The position numbers were made by a program, and so were the translations under genes. The notes beneath the pieces were generated by a model that was not told where the DNA came from, searched no databases, and worked only from the letters and a program-made list of their open reading frames with translations. Shown here one piece after another: positions 9,803 to 21,600 of a stretch of 64,000 bases of DNA. Each line of letters opens with the position of its first letter. Within the stretch, counting starts at the first letter, position 1. This DNA is from Glandiceps talaboti. Lineage: Eukaryota; Hemichordata; Enteropneusta; Spengelidae. The stretch lies in contig NC_135555.1 in the NCBI RefSeq assembly GCF_964340395.1, forward strand, positions 20,302,447 through 20,366,446. The letters run 5' to 3'.

Positions 9803-12364
9803 GCAAATTAGACTAAATGCGCAAGACACACTATAAAACACTAAAAGCGAAAACATGCTACCAGGTATAGGAAACGCTGAAGGCAAAAACGTTTACATGC
9901 ACGATATATAAACTTATGAAAACTGGTATCCTTGTACTGGCCAATGAAATTTGAAAGGCCGGTGTGATGTCACCAGTAGATTACATTTAAGTAAGGAATA
10001 CATATCAATTATGTGCAATCTACGAACACACATATTATTCAGAATTTGAACGAAATTTCCCTGTCTCTTGAAAAGAGAATTTTGTTGCTATAACAAAGAT
10101 TTGACATATCAGAAAAACCGCTAAACACATATTACATTTCGAAGGGTTGCTTACCAGTGGGAGTTCGGCTATCTCCGGTTACAAGGAGTGAAAGCATCAC
10201 CGCTGGCAATCATTCTTAGTAACCTGCTGCGAACGGGAGGTAACATTATATACATGTACATTCGTGTTACTGTTGTAGGTTTGTCATAGAATAAACTGTT
10301 GAACATTGTCTGTATTGTATGTCATCACCTTCATGGCCCTCAATCTCCTTGCTTGATCTCTGATTGCGTAGTTACTTGAACTACCAGGTGTCACGGGCGT
10401 CATGAGGCAAAAGAAATCTCAGAGGGTCATAACGTTAGCAGATGATTATCAGATTCATGGCCGATTAAAGGCCATGTGAGAATAACATGTGACGAAATGC
10501 AACCCCTGCTCTCCAGCCATCTTAATAGTTGCACCATTGACCCAAATTTCAATCTAGCACATGTTGTCAGTAGAGAGATCACGTAATCATGTAAACTCCG
10601 CCTCAGTGCTAATATAATTTCAGTTGATGGGGAATGTTCTCACTTCCAGGGAACGGCGTACTCTTTAATATCTTTTGATCAGAAAATACGGTATGTATTG
10701 TCAAGTCTTTTGAATCAATGTCACAACAGTGAGGATAAATGTCATTGGCTGTTGTGGTGTTCGAGATATGAGTCAAAAAGTCCAAAATCGCAAAATGTGT
10801 ATAGAGGTAAGATTGCTTAGATACATTTATATCGTTCTTCAGTATTTTGCACATCGACATAATATCTAAGTAACTGTAACCAAACAGGTATAGGACACAA
10901 ATGGCAAAGAAGAAAGACATTTGATTCATTTGAAGAGAGTGTAACTTTTAAGATTAGATGCAAAGAAAGTTTAAATTTTGAGATAAAATTGACAGATCTT
11001 GGACGATTTGTTTGGTCATTGTGAACCGAAACCTTTTTATGTAAGTGTAGGAGTGCCTTCGACCATCCCAGAAATTGATTATTAGAAGGGGGAAATTTAA
11101 ACATGCTGAGTTGTTAGCGTATGTAATACATTAGAGAAGGTGGGTGGAAAATCCCGGGCAGTTTTGTCAATCACATTGAATAGCGATAAACAATTACTAT
11201 TCTTTCACAGTACAGTAAAAACAGACCTCTAACGAGAACATTACACCACAGTCTGTGATTACACAATGGACTTGATGATTGTAATGGCTTCAGTTGTTTG
11301 TTTTCTAACTGATAATCATCCGCTTGACTACTTCTACATCCCCCACTGTCCATGGTACCATAATGATTTCACCGAGACATAATTTTCTTTTTGCAATAGA
11401 AGTTGTCTGAGTATGTGTAGCAAAATGTCATGGTACCATAATGATTTCACCGAGACATAACTGTTTCTTTTTGCAATAGAAGTTGTCTGAGTATGTGTAG
11501 CAAAATATCATGTTACATGTCTTGAGTGAAACACCAAACCAACATCATTTCAACTGTAAAAATATTACCATGTGGAAGCTTGCTGTCAGTCTATTTGAAA
11601 TAATAAAAAGAAATTAGGGGTCCGCCGTCTGGATTTCTAGAAACCGATAATCTTCTATTTTTCCATATAGTTAACGTTTGTGTTCCGGGCGGCCATGTTG
11701 GATTCTAAAAAGGCTCTATTTGAACAATTTGACGAACCCTGATATTCTCTTGATTTTAACGGAGAATGGATTGGAATTTTTTCAATAATATAATATAATT
11801 CTGTTGCAATTTGCACAAGAATGCATTGGAAATTGGCTTTCCCTGTGCACTCATAAACAAAGTCGAATAAAATTGAAAACTAAAGATTGGATAGAAAACA
11901 ACAATTGAATAACACATTGGAGGAAAATGCAAGTAAAATGTAAAAGCAAGATATAGATGTAACACATCAAACGATTTCGAACAAACATGACACTAAAAAT
12001 ATACAAATGCAGAGACAAATAACATGAACTAAAACAAATGTTAAACGATCCTAGGACTGGTTTTAAAATGCGAATCCACAGATGGATAAAAGCTTGTCCT
12101 AAAACGTTCTGATTTCGTGTTTATATTCCTATACCTCTTACCCGAGAGTAACAGTTCAAAAACTGTGTGTGCCAGATGACTGGAATCCTTCATGAACCTT
12201 TGCGAACGGATCTGGAATGATAGATTTATTGTATGGATGGTAATTCTGTACCGATGATTCTCTGTGATGTCCGAACGACTCTCTCAAGTGCCTTCGACTC
12301 ATCATTAGTGATGTTTTTAAACCGGCATACTTGAAAATACTCTCTATTAACGGCTGATACTATT
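9803..12364. other. unassigned sequence
   Basis: No recognisable gene. The 106-codon minus-strand frame at 10609-10929 has no motif I recognise and overlaps another weak frame, so I treat it as chance. The only clear structure is the 78-bp tandem duplication at 11351-11508. Confidence 0.5.
11351..11508. repeat. 78-bp tandem duplication
   Basis: CATGGTACCATAATGATTTC starts at 11351 and again at 11429. The two units stay nearly identical through AGAAGTTGTCTGAGTATGTG. The second unit differs by a small insertion (AACTGTTTC for AATTTTC) and one or two substitutions. It looks recent. Confidence 0.93.
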
Positions 12365-13975
12365 TTCAATAATACACAGTCTATGCTGTCTCATTACCCT
12401 GATGCTCTAGTTTTTATATTGGGGGATTTTAACAGCTGCAGACTAAATGACGTTTTACCTTCTTGTTCATCTAGTCCCCGCCTATCGCCACCTATTGAAG
12501 ATAATTAAACCAACCAAAATCCAGGTTCGCCAATATTAATGGACACATGATTCTATCCATCAATTACAAGGCTGCTTCGCCAGTACAGACTGGGGGGTTT
12601 TCATTCCCGAGTCTGTGGAGTTGAATGAACATATCTCTGTCATAACTGACTTTATAAATTTCTGTACGGATTTCAATGAAAACTGTTGTAATTTATCCTA
12701 ATTCCAAACCTTGGACTACATCTGATATCAAAACCATTCTCAAACAGAAAGTCAGCTTTCTGCTCCAGAGACAGACAAGCAATTAATAGTACAAATAAGG
12801 CATTGCAAACAGAAATTAGACAGGCTAAACTTAAATTTAGAGAGAAATTGGAACGCGAGTTTAGCGATATGAATACTAAGAAGGCTTTCCAATATCTGAA
12901 AAAGATGTCTGGTAAGATAGACAGGCATACTGCACCATCCCCTTCCGACTCCTCGTCCCTGTGAGAGGCTACTGGCCTCTTGTCCGTCACCCTGTTCTGG
13001 TGACTTAACAATCACTGTCAATGATGTTGCAGTGCAGCTCAAACGCATGAGGACGAGCAAAGCCCCCAGGTCCCGACGGTATTACCAGCCGTCTGCTCCG
13101 TGCTTGTGCGGATGAGCTCAGCCCTGTATTACAGCCTTTGTTTCAGCAGTCCATTGACACAGGCATTATTCCCACCCTATGGAAAACATCAACCGTCGTG
13201 CCTATCCCTAAAATTCCATCCCCCAACAGAGTTAAATCACTATAGACCGGTAGCCCTCACCTCCCTTATTATGAAATGTCTAGAAAGATTCTTGAGATTC
13301 TTCTAACCTTCTCCCTCATGTTCCGTCAAAACTCGATTCAAATCAGTTTGTTTATCAACACAGGAAAGGTACAGATGATGCGATTGCCTGTCTTCTCCAG
13401 AAAGTGCTAGAACATCTTCGCCGGTTGCGCTCTTTCAACATAGATGCTAAACTGCTTCTGCTGCTCTATCGTAGCATTAATGAACCTCTTTTAAATTATT
13501 GTAACATCTGTTATTTCCCTCTGCTATCTGTTGTCAATCGAAACAAACTTCTTTCACTGCTGAAAATTGTGAAAATTTCTTTCACTGCTGCTAAAATTGT
13601 GGGCCTTCCTACTCCTGCTCTCTCCGATCTTACTGATCGTGCAATACTGCGCAAGGCACGTGTGATTGCTGCTGACGACAAACATCCACTTTATGCATAT
13701 TTGACGTTCTCCCATCTGGCCGAAGATACCACTGTCTTAAAATGCTCCAAAGTTCGTTACAGCAAGAGTTTTGTCCCGTCAGCCGCCAGAATGTTAAATC
13801 AATGCTAAGTTATATTTGTGTACTAACTATTTGTATTTGTATTTGTATTTGTATTTGTATTTGTATTTTGTATTTGTATTTGTATTTGTATTTGTATTTG
13901 TGTAGTTGTGTCGTTTGGACTTTTGTGAGTTGTATACTACATATCCTCGAGGACCAATAAATTAAATAATAATAA
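12365..13975 (+). pseudogene. CR1/L2/Rex-type LINE, internally deleted
   Basis: Plus-strand pieces follow the order of a non-LTR retrotransposon. ALVFILGDFNSCRLNDVLPS (about 12410) is the end of an AP-type endonuclease. PNSKPWTTSDIKTIL (about 12700) and LKFREKLEREFSDMNTKKAF (about 12830) belong to the linker before RT. LNHYRPVALTSLIMKCLERF (about 13240) opens the RT, and DSNQFVYQHRKGTDDAIACL follows. The frame then jumps to LRRLRSFNIDAKLLLLLYRS and runs through the C-terminal region (KIVGLPTPALSDLTDRAILR, to about 13807), so the catalytic core with Y-x-D-D is deleted. Several frameshifts and stops occur. The 3' end has a TTTGTA repeat and a short tail ending in AATAAATTAAATAATAATAA. Confidence 0.88.
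13829..13902. repeat. (TTTGTA)n microsatellite in LINE 3' end
   Basis: About twelve hexamer units directly after the LINE stop codon. It is probably part of the element's 3' region. Confidence 0.95.
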
Positions 13976-13984
13976 TAACAATGA

Positions 13985-14360
13985 GGTAAAAATTATGACT
14001 AAAATACTACAACTCATCCAAATTTCTTTAAACGTCTCAGAAAATAAAGACACTGTTGTGCTATCTTTACAAGGTGTTCGGTTTTTTTTGCCAAGGCAGG
14101 CGAGGTGAAAGTTGAACACCCAGGAATTTGAAAATACTGACTATTTCAGCTTTCTATCATGAATATCGATCGAGATATGAGTCATACCAACCTTTCGACA
14201 ATTGACGATAACTTCTTTGGTGTTGTTTACATTGAGTTCAAGATTGTTCGAACTGCACCAACTGATTAGATTTACACAATGTTTATTCCTATATGTACGC
14301 TCGTCGTTGTCAGTGGTTAAACCTATCATTGCAGTATCATCACCTTTGGACAAAGTAACA
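13985..14360 (-). pseudogene. LINE reverse transcriptase fragment (CR1/L2/Rex-type)
   Basis: The minus-strand frame at 14141-14353 reads GDDTAMIGLTTDNDERTYRN, then LISWCSSNNLELNVN and TKEVIVNCRKVG. This is the RT palm motif (the x-D-D after a degraded tyrosine position) and the following thumb region. With frame changes it continues as FKFLGVQLSP (about 14110) and KIAQQCLYFLRRLKKFGMS (about 14000-14060), then breaks off. It belongs to the same broad LINE group as the neighbour at 12365-13975 but overlaps that element's surviving region, so it comes from a different copy. Its broken end abuts the ATAATAATAA tail of the neighbour. Confidence 0.8.
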
Positions 14361-15570
14361 GCACATGTTTGAATACTTTATTTCCAAGATGAATTTTACG
14401 TTCACGTCATAGTTGTCACATTATGTGGCATTTATAAATAAAGGAATTGTGCTGAAACGTTAATTACTTTCTGAGAGTAAGGCTGGCGTTCTCCTGTATA
14501 GCTACAGAAGTGAGAAAAAGAGTACGTGTTCAGTCTGCTGGCGGGTGGTTGATTTGTACGAATTACTAGGTGAGAGGGCAGTTTAACTTAATGTTACGTA
14601 TGGTACAGAAAAAATAAGTTTTGGATTTCTCCTCTTCATGATTTCATAAGGGTCAATGTCTACATTAAATGTTTGCGTTTGAAAGACATTCGAACCCACG
14701 CTTCAGCTATAATTGTATGACCCAGGTTCTTGGAACATTGTATTATAGTGTTGTTAATTTATATTAAATTATGTAAGCTTTACCTTTGTGCATATAGTAA
14801 AGACAAAAGTATTTCACTTCATGTGTGAGAGGGAGATTTTCATGATGACCGCTTGACCTTTTGCCTTCCCAATATGTTGCGACTTTTAGTTAGGTGATTT
14901 CATGTCTTCAGAAAAACTATTTAATTTGTGTTGTAATCCGAAGCATCCAGACTTTTGATGTACGCCAAATGAAAGATTAGATGTTTATTAATATATCAGT
15001 CAAGTTCGGAAAGCTTTCATACAGATTTTACTATTTTTTAAGACATTGAAACATCTGTGATTGAACTGTCGTAGTCGCCTGTATTTAGCATTGCGTCATA
15101 GATGTATTTCTAGTTTTGATGAGCTCATAACTTTGTATTGTAGTATTTTATAGTAAAATTGTTATCTTCTTGACGTTTCGCCTTCCCACCATGTTGTAGA
15201 CAGTGATGAATAATTAAACCAGCACTGTGTCGATCACAATTCAAATGACCAGTCTCGTGTTGTTGTGTGAGAGCCCATGCGTGTGCAATGATTAATACGT
15301 GGCGCAAACTGTTCGAATGATTGAGGACACAAAACGTTTCTGCCCCCCCCCCCCCCATTGCATTTTAAAAGGTAACTCTGTTGATAGTTTCCATCATGGC
15401 TTCCATGGTCATGAAACTCAGAAACTTCAACTTAATTAGATGGCCGCTGCTCATTAACTTTATGGGTCAATGTGATAATACATGTGCCGCACAGGGCACT
15501 CAGGCTTAGTTAGTTATGTTTACGAAAACAAAATAAACTAAATAATTTTATAAAATAAACCAGCAAACAG

Positions 15571-15629
<59 letters not shown>

Positions 15630-17044
15630 ATACAGACAAGCATCAACAAGAGAGTAATTACAAATCATTATCAACTACAAGAATTAATTACTCATAATAT
15701 TTCCCTATATGCGAAATGGTCACAATTGTACATACATACATCGCAGGGGATATGATGGATGCATTCAAACTGAGTGCCCGGGCGTTATAGGTTATACTAA
15801 GTCTATATTACTTTTACCTCCACCCAAAGCAAATTTACTTCTTGAACATTTGTATTTTGGTTGATGGCAGTTTTCAATACATGCATGTAATGTTGATGAC
15901 GAATGAGTTGACATAGTTGAATTTCCGAGAAACTATATGGGTGTCCTTCTAAGGATTCACAAAGCTTTAAATAGTTCAGAATATACTATCCAGGTGTGTA
16001 ATTGTAAGATTTCTGTGAAAATCAAACTTGTATCATGTCAATACATGAGTCACTCTTGTAAAAACATGTACTAGATAGAATTGTTAAATAACGGAGAGAA
16101 AATAATGTTTTTGGGTGAAGCTATTTTCTTTTCATATTTTAACGTCAAGCAAAACAATAAATAATTGCCAGTATACCTGTTATATATTTTGTCCTAAGTT
16201 GTCACAATATGACTTAAATAGACAACGTTTGCTCTAGAAAATGTCCCAGCAGATTTCCCCTTAACAGAAACCAGATGATGCACAAACAGAAGGCCTCTTG
16301 TAAAGTTATGAATATTGTTGACTGTTTCGATAAACAGTTTTCTTCAAGTGACGTACGATACTATGATAATACATGACTGCAAAGACTAGGTTGACAGCTT
16401 AACTAGAAGATAAAAGTCAGTATTAATGTCAAACGTCACGTGGTGAAGTTCCAAGTTGACATTGGTAACATGGATGTATATATATTTGATTTGAGTCTGT
16501 ATTTACTAAACTTCAAGAGTTACGAAGCAAACTGTGAATGGCTATCGTTTTTGAAAATCATAACGTGTGTGATGAGTTTGTTGAAATTTGCTAATGCATG
16601 ACAGGGATATGGTATTCCATATGTATTAAATTTGGGCAAGAATGAGTTCAAGGTAAAAGTTCAAGTTAACAAACGTGAGTACTTATTTTACCATAGCATA
16701 CATCACGGACATACCTGGTGTTTACATTTAAGTATAGACGGACGCATGCAGGTTGAAATCCATTCTCATGCAAATACCGACATTGTTGGGTGGGCAAGTG
16801 AATAAACATTCAAAAATGTATGTAAATATGCCTAGATAAAAGATCACACTCATAACAAGTTAACTGATGGTGTTTATTGCAAAGCTAAATTCTGGGATGC
16901 AGATAAACATTTAAGAAATGATCCTGCATGCCTAACAACATGATCACGTCAATAGCAACACCCAAATGATGGTTTACATGGCAATGATAACAACAGAGCC
17001 AGTTAGGCAAGTAGACAAATATTTAAATGACATAAAGTCACCAT
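14361..17044. other. unassigned sequence with simple repeats
   Basis: No gene recognised. A C-run (15343-15356) and a (TAAA)n run (15571-15631) are present. The remainder is AT-rich without visible repeats. Confidence 0.5.
15571..15631. repeat. (TAAA)n microsatellite
   Basis: About fifteen uninterrupted TAAA units. Confidence 0.97.
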
Positions 17045-17050
17045 GAGGCT

Positions 17051-18367
17051 ATGAAAGTGTACACCCATTTTAATGCGTCATTCCGAGAAGGTGTTGTACC
17101 ACAACAGTTTAAGGATGCTACGGTTGTACCGCTAGCGAAAACATCAAACCCACTGTCTCTTGACGATTTCCGCCCCATTTCCTTGACGAGTAGCATTGCC
17201 AAGGTAATGGAAAGTTTGATCGAAAAGTGGCTGAAACGAGAGATTGTTGGTAAAATAGATACAAAGCAATTTGCATGTACCAAAAAGTCTTCTTCTACAC
17301 TTGCCCTTGTAGACATGGTTCAAAGCTGGATTGAACAACTCGAAAGCCATGGTAAAATGGTTAGAATCTGCTTTCTAGATTTTAGTAAAGCATTTGATAA
17401 GATTGACCATAACATTTTAATAGCCAAACTTATACAACTTGGCATTAATAGCAAAATTGTGAATTGGGTGGCGCATTTTCTATCTGGGCGTCGACAACAA
17501 GTTAAAATAGGGAATTTTCTATCCAGTTGGAAAGGAATTCGGGCAGGTGTCCCACAGGGAACTAAACTCGGGCCCATTCTTTTCACAATCATGATTAATG
17601 ATATTCAAGAATTTATAGAATGCTCACATTTTGTATTCATGGATGACACCACTCTATCTGAGTGTATCAATCGAAGTTCGTCTTCATCTGCTACGCAGTT
17701 ACAATTAGACAGGGTGAACAACTGGTCGCATATTAATAACATGAAATTAAACCCCAAGAAATGTAAAGAAATGGTTATGTGTTTCGCAAAAAGTGTTACT
17801 GATCCCCAGCCCCTCATGCTCGATGGTATTTCCTTGTCATCAGTTGAAAATTTTAAATGCCTTGGAATCACTATTAATAATCAGTTAAAGTGGGAAAACC
17901 ACGTTAATGAAATTGTTACCAAAGCTTCCATGAGATTACATATTCTACGGATATTATGTCGGTTCGGTGCTAGCGTAGAAGACCTCAAGCTCATGTATGT
18001 ATCCTTAGTTCGTTCAACTCTTGAATACTCATGTGTTGTGTGGCAGGGGGGTCTAACAGAAAAGTTAAAGACGCAAATTGAGCGTATTCAGAAACGCGCC
18101 TTGCGGATAATATATCCTTTTTACAGTTACAATGAATCACTGTCCTTGTTGAATCTCGATTCACTTGAATCTAGGCGGAAACAAATCTGTCAAAAATTTG
18201 CTAAGGATGTAATTCAGTCCAACCACAAACTCAACTATCACATCCCAACTCCAAGTAATCATAACTATGCAACCAGAAATCGTAACCGTGTAAATTTTTC
18301 ATTTCGCACAAAACGCAAAGAATGTAGTCCGATAGTGTACTGTGTAAATTTGTTTCGCAATAGGTAA
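17051..18367 (+). CDS. non-LTR retrotransposon reverse transcriptase (partial, 438 codons open)
   Basis: This would copy the element's own RNA into DNA at a nicked target. Visible RT blocks: VVPQQFKDATVVPLAKT (about residues 15-31), DDFRPISLTSSIAKVMESLI (39-58), VRICFLDFSKAFDKIDH (104-120, first catalytic aspartate), AGVPQGTKLGPILFTIMIND (165-184), and the active-site segment FVFMDDTTLS (194-203), where most relatives have Y-V-D-D. LNPKKCKEM and FKCLGITINNQLKWENHV follow as thumb motifs. The C-terminal part has LEYSCVVWQGGL, IERIQKRALRIIYP and HNYATRNRNR. The annotated methionine is simply the first in frame; the true start lay upstream and is lost. There is no internal stop, so this copy is relatively young, yet it lacks endonuclease and should not be autonomous. 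Confidence 0.92.
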   Translation: MKVYTHFNASFREGVVPQQFKDATVVPLAKTSNPLSLDDFRPISLTSSIAKVMESLIEKWLKREIVGKIDTKQFACTKKSSSTLALVDMVQSWIEQLESHGKMVRICFLDFSKAFDKIDHNILIAKLIQLGINSKIVNWVAHFLSGRRQQVKIGNFLSSWKGIRAGVPQGTKLGPILFTIMINDIQEFIECSHFVFMDDTTLSECINRSSSSSATQLQLDRVNNWSHINNMKLNPKKCKEMVMCFAKSVTDPQPLMLDGISLSSVENFKCLGITINNQLKWENHVNEIVTKASMRLHILRILCRFGASVEDLKLMYVSLVRSTLEYSCVVWQGGLTEKLKTQIERIQKRALRIIYPFYSYNESLSLLNLDSLESRRKQICQKFAKDVIQSNHKLNYHIPTPSNHNYATRNRNRVNFSFRTKRKECSPIVYCVNLFRNR

Positions 18368-18401
18368 AGTGTTTACTACATGCTTTTCCTTGCGTTCTCG
18401 T

Positions 18402-18590
18402 GTTTTGTGTATTTCTGTAAATTGTGTTTTGGAGTTCTGTGTCAATTTTATGCTGTTGTGGTTTTACCATGTGAGAGATTCCTTTTTAAATTGGTTTTGT
18501 GTATTTCTGTAATTTGTGTTTTGGGTTCTGTGTAAATTTTTATGCTGTTGTGGTTTTACCTTGTAGAGATTCCTTTTTAAATTGGATTCA
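18402..18590 (+). repeat. ~92-bp tandem duplication in LINE 3' UTR
   Basis: TTGTGTATTTCTGTAAATTG followed by TGCTGTTGTGGTTTTACC and GAGATTCCTTTTTAAATTGG occurs twice in a row, with small indels between copies. It sits between the RT stop codon and the ATT tail. Confidence 0.9.
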
Positions 18591-18690
18591 GTTGTATATG
18601 TTTGTTTTTTTGTAACTCAGTGTAATTTGGCCTTTTGGCCACAATGGCTGGGATTAATAAACCATTATTATTATTATATTACATTGAAAT

Positions 18691-18968
18691 TATGGTGCTT
18701 ATTGCATGGGTAACAGCAGCGATGGCTTGATATGTGAATAAACATGGGTGTGTTTTTTTAATTAATCATAAACTTTACATTATGTGCTACAATGTCATTG
18801 GCGCTTCTTTTGGTAATTTGGTATCCAAGGCACACAAAGAATGACAACCACAATTTTCACTACACACAGAATGAAAGAAATGTGATTTTGAAGCCATAAG
18901 ATAATTATGATGGGAGATATGTTTTGTAGGCAGGTTTCTGACCTCAGGTTGGTTTGTAGGTGGAGTCA
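18691..18968. other. unassigned sequence
   Basis: Short AT-rich stretch between the LINE tail and the tRNA-like relic, with nothing recognised. Confidence 0.45.
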
Positions 18969-19045
18969 TGACGGACGAATGGTTAGAGTGGCAGGCTTTG
19001 AATCTGCGCCAGTCCGGCCTGAGCAGTGAGTCCCACGAAAAAACG
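18969..19045 (+). other. tRNA-Gln(UUG)-like relic or SINE head
   Basis: AATGGTTAG at 18978 matches the D-arm of eukaryotic tRNA-Gln. The anticodon arm GCAGG-CTTTGAA-TCTGC forms a 5-bp stem with one G-T pair and a 7-nt loop whose anticodon positions (18998-19000) read TTG. The T-arm region (GAGCAGTGAGTCCCAC) has lost the GGTTCRANNCC consensus and the acceptor stem does not pair well. It is therefore a pseudogene or the head of a tRNA-derived SINE, not a working tRNA. What follows is unassigned. Confidence 0.42.
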
Positions 19046-19628
19046 AAAAGGACGTACGAAAAAACTGCTCTATGGTCTGTCAATGAAAACATCAGTCGCG
19101 TAGACTGTCCATCCACGTTGACGCAACTTTTGATGTCTTCTGGTTTAGAGTAAATTGTTGCAGAAAACCCTTAAATGCTAAGCATTTATGACCAGAAATC
19201 AGTGTGTCTGGAGCCTATAAACCAGTTGCCAATGATAACCCCGAATTTATTTATGAACCAACAGATTGCTTCAATTTACAGGTTCATGAAAAGATAAATC
19301 TAACATATATACAATACATATTTACACACACATGCACAAAGACAGTTAAAAACAACACTGCTAAACTGAGAGTCTGTGCGTATTGAACATTTTCCCCGCC
19401 TACTTAAGCTTACACATCTCCGTACTTCCTTTCACTCATTTGTGGTGGTCGTGTACTGTGACCAGCATAAACATACGAAAGATACTAAGGTGTAGTCTTA
19501 CACACCGATCGACAGGGCTTAGAGCCATACTCTATCCTGGAAATGAAAGAGCTCTCTGTATCCTGCTTTGTGATAAGGGAAGTCGCCAAATGCAATCCAA
19601 TGAAATCGTCCTTTCGACCGTAACACTG
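19046..19628. other. unassigned sequence
   Basis: Nothing recognised. A short plus-strand frame at 19383-19655 has no motif and runs into the inverted-repeat element that follows. Confidence 0.45.
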
Positions 19629-20093
19629 AAAGGGGAACGCCACTCTAGAACATAAAGGTAATTTGGACTAACGCAATCTGGTCCAAATAATCGTGGAGTT
19701 CTAGAGATGATTGCCCATAACATAAATTTTGCTGACCAAACTCAATATATTTTTTTATCTCTATAGTTCTTTCAGTGGTTCACTGTTGTTTCATCGGTCT
19801 TAACAGGCATGAATATTTATCAGATTCTCAGATGCATATTCATGACTATTTATCAAAAGGATATAAGCACTTAGGAGTCATGAATATGCACATAGTGTGT
19901 AACATACACATATTCATATCTGCTAATACCTATGTGGGAACAATGCACCTCTCAACGAACGATAGAGGTGAAAAAGATTTTCGATTTTGGTGGGTTGTGG
20001 CAACCTAGAAAACATTATATGTGAAATCATGAAATGACTCTCCAGACCTCAAGGTTGATGAAAATACCTCTATTGGAGTAGTGTTCTTCTTTG
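19629..20093. mobile_element. candidate inverted-repeat element (~465 bp)
   Basis: The left end AAAGGGGAACGCCACTCTAG is approximately the inverse of the right end TATTGGAGTAGTGTTCTTCT, with several mismatches. The right-end region (AAATGACTCTCCAGACC then GATGAAAATAC) is similar to 8970-9045, where a better-preserved end reads TTCCTGGAGTGGCATTCCCC. The interior has a perfect 14-bp inverted repeat, TGCATATTCATGAC at 19833-19846 and its complement at 19877-19890. There is no coding capacity and no certain target duplication. Confidence 0.42.
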
Positions 20094-21170
20094 TAATCAA
20101 ACATTTGACAACATGACACAATTGCGCAAAAGATTGTTTATTGAGCATTTCCAATACTGCAAAAAATTACAACCAGAAATTTACACATATACAGTGCTGT
20201 TACAGTATCTCATTAATAAGAGTAGAAAGAGAAATTCAAAGATTATATAAAATTACAATCAAATGACGACGTCAAACATCATCATCATGATAATTTGGTA
20301 TGAAACACACTGGTATGGTAGTGAGACTTATCGAGTCTGTTTACAGACCTTAACGATATTCTTTTATGTCTAAAAAAATTACTTAAAGAAGTCAATGAAA
20401 GACAATTGGATTGAATTCTAGTGCTTTTGAAGTATATTACGCAAGCGTGCATCATCTGAAAACTTTTGAACTGATAGTTATAATTATATCATGTTTCAAT
20501 ACCATTTTTGCGTAATTATAATGTAAATTAACGCTAACCACAAGTTGAAGTGATCTTTCGAAAAATTGTCATCAACAACTCCGTTCCCATTTTGCCCAAC
20601 TGTATTACCGAAGGTGTGGTGAAAATGTTTCGCAGTAATATAAAGTGTTATTTCACATGTAAATGTGAGCTCAAGTCACTTCAATCTAACAATACCATGT
20701 ACATAAAGTAAATACATAATACTGAAAGAATGAATAGATTGATTTTAGTTGAGATAAAGAGGCAGGAGTGATGTACTAAATCGTTTGAACTTAAACGTGG
20801 GGGTAGTGACCATCAAAACTGTTTTATGAACATGGCTCTATAACTCAAATCGAGACCAATGGCCTCGCTTTGATCTCCTACGCAATTTCCGTTTCCGTTT
20901 TGACTTCCAAATCATGAATCTCACATCAAAGATGGTGGTTCAATGCTCCGAGCCAAAACGAAAACTCTGTTTTTGCATGGACAATATCATAGTTGAAAGG
21001 TCATCAGTCTCAATTCCTAGCAAGGGCTTTTTGAGTGTGTTCATAAAATCACATAATAGGGTATACCAAGCATATTCCTTCCCATGCTTGGTATACAGAT
21101 ATCCAGATAAAATTTTGCTTAAATTATTACTCACAAAAGAGAGAATGATTAATATTTTCTGTTAGATGAT

Positions 21171-21238
21171 AATTTCAATATTAGCTCAAAAAGAACATTT
21201 AGGCTATGATTTCAATCTTAGCTCAAAAAGAACATTTA
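21171..21238. repeat. ~37-bp direct repeat, two copies
   Basis: TTAGCTCAAAAAGAACATTT occurs twice, each time preceded by ATTTCAAT, with one substitution in the shared core. Confidence 0.9.
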
Positions 21239-21564
21239 TATCATAATAGGTAATTTCATCTACTTAGAAAACATATAGCACACGGTTTATATATAATATT
21301 GTAAATACATCAACTTAGGATTCCTTTATAATAATCCTAATAAATAACAAGCATAAGTTTAAAATGTGGTTAACACTTCAAATAACCATACATATAGAAA
21401 GCACTATGCATGGCTTCTAAATATGAAAGTACTTCAATAAAAACTGTATTTCACAACAGGAAAAATAATTTTGACGTGCGATATCATTTCATCCTCTGAG
21501 AATGTCTAACTTGTGCGCATGCTCCGCAGATAGGGAGACTTGGCGATAACTTTATAATCACAGA

Positions 21565-21600
21565 TGGTGGTGGTGGTGGTGGTGGTGGTGGTGGTGGTGG
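21565..21600. repeat. (GGT)n microsatellite
   Basis: About twelve uninterrupted GGT units. Confidence 0.97.

Larger units (their letters stand above)
17045..18690 (+). mobile_element. 5'-truncated CR1/L2-type LINE with open RT frame
   Basis: The element contains the RT ORF at 17051-18367 followed by a ~300-bp 3' UTR. The UTR ends GGGATTAATAAACCATTATT with a short (ATT)n tail near 18680, which is typical of LINE 3' ends. The endonuclease region and the RT amino terminus are missing, as expected from incomplete reverse transcription on insertion. No certain target-site duplication is visible. The 3' UTR includes a ~92-bp tandem duplication (18402-18590). Confidence 0.9.

Noticed and set aside
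17038-17871. Minus-strand frames opposite the LINE RT
   Set aside because: Shadows of the plus-strand RT coding sequence.
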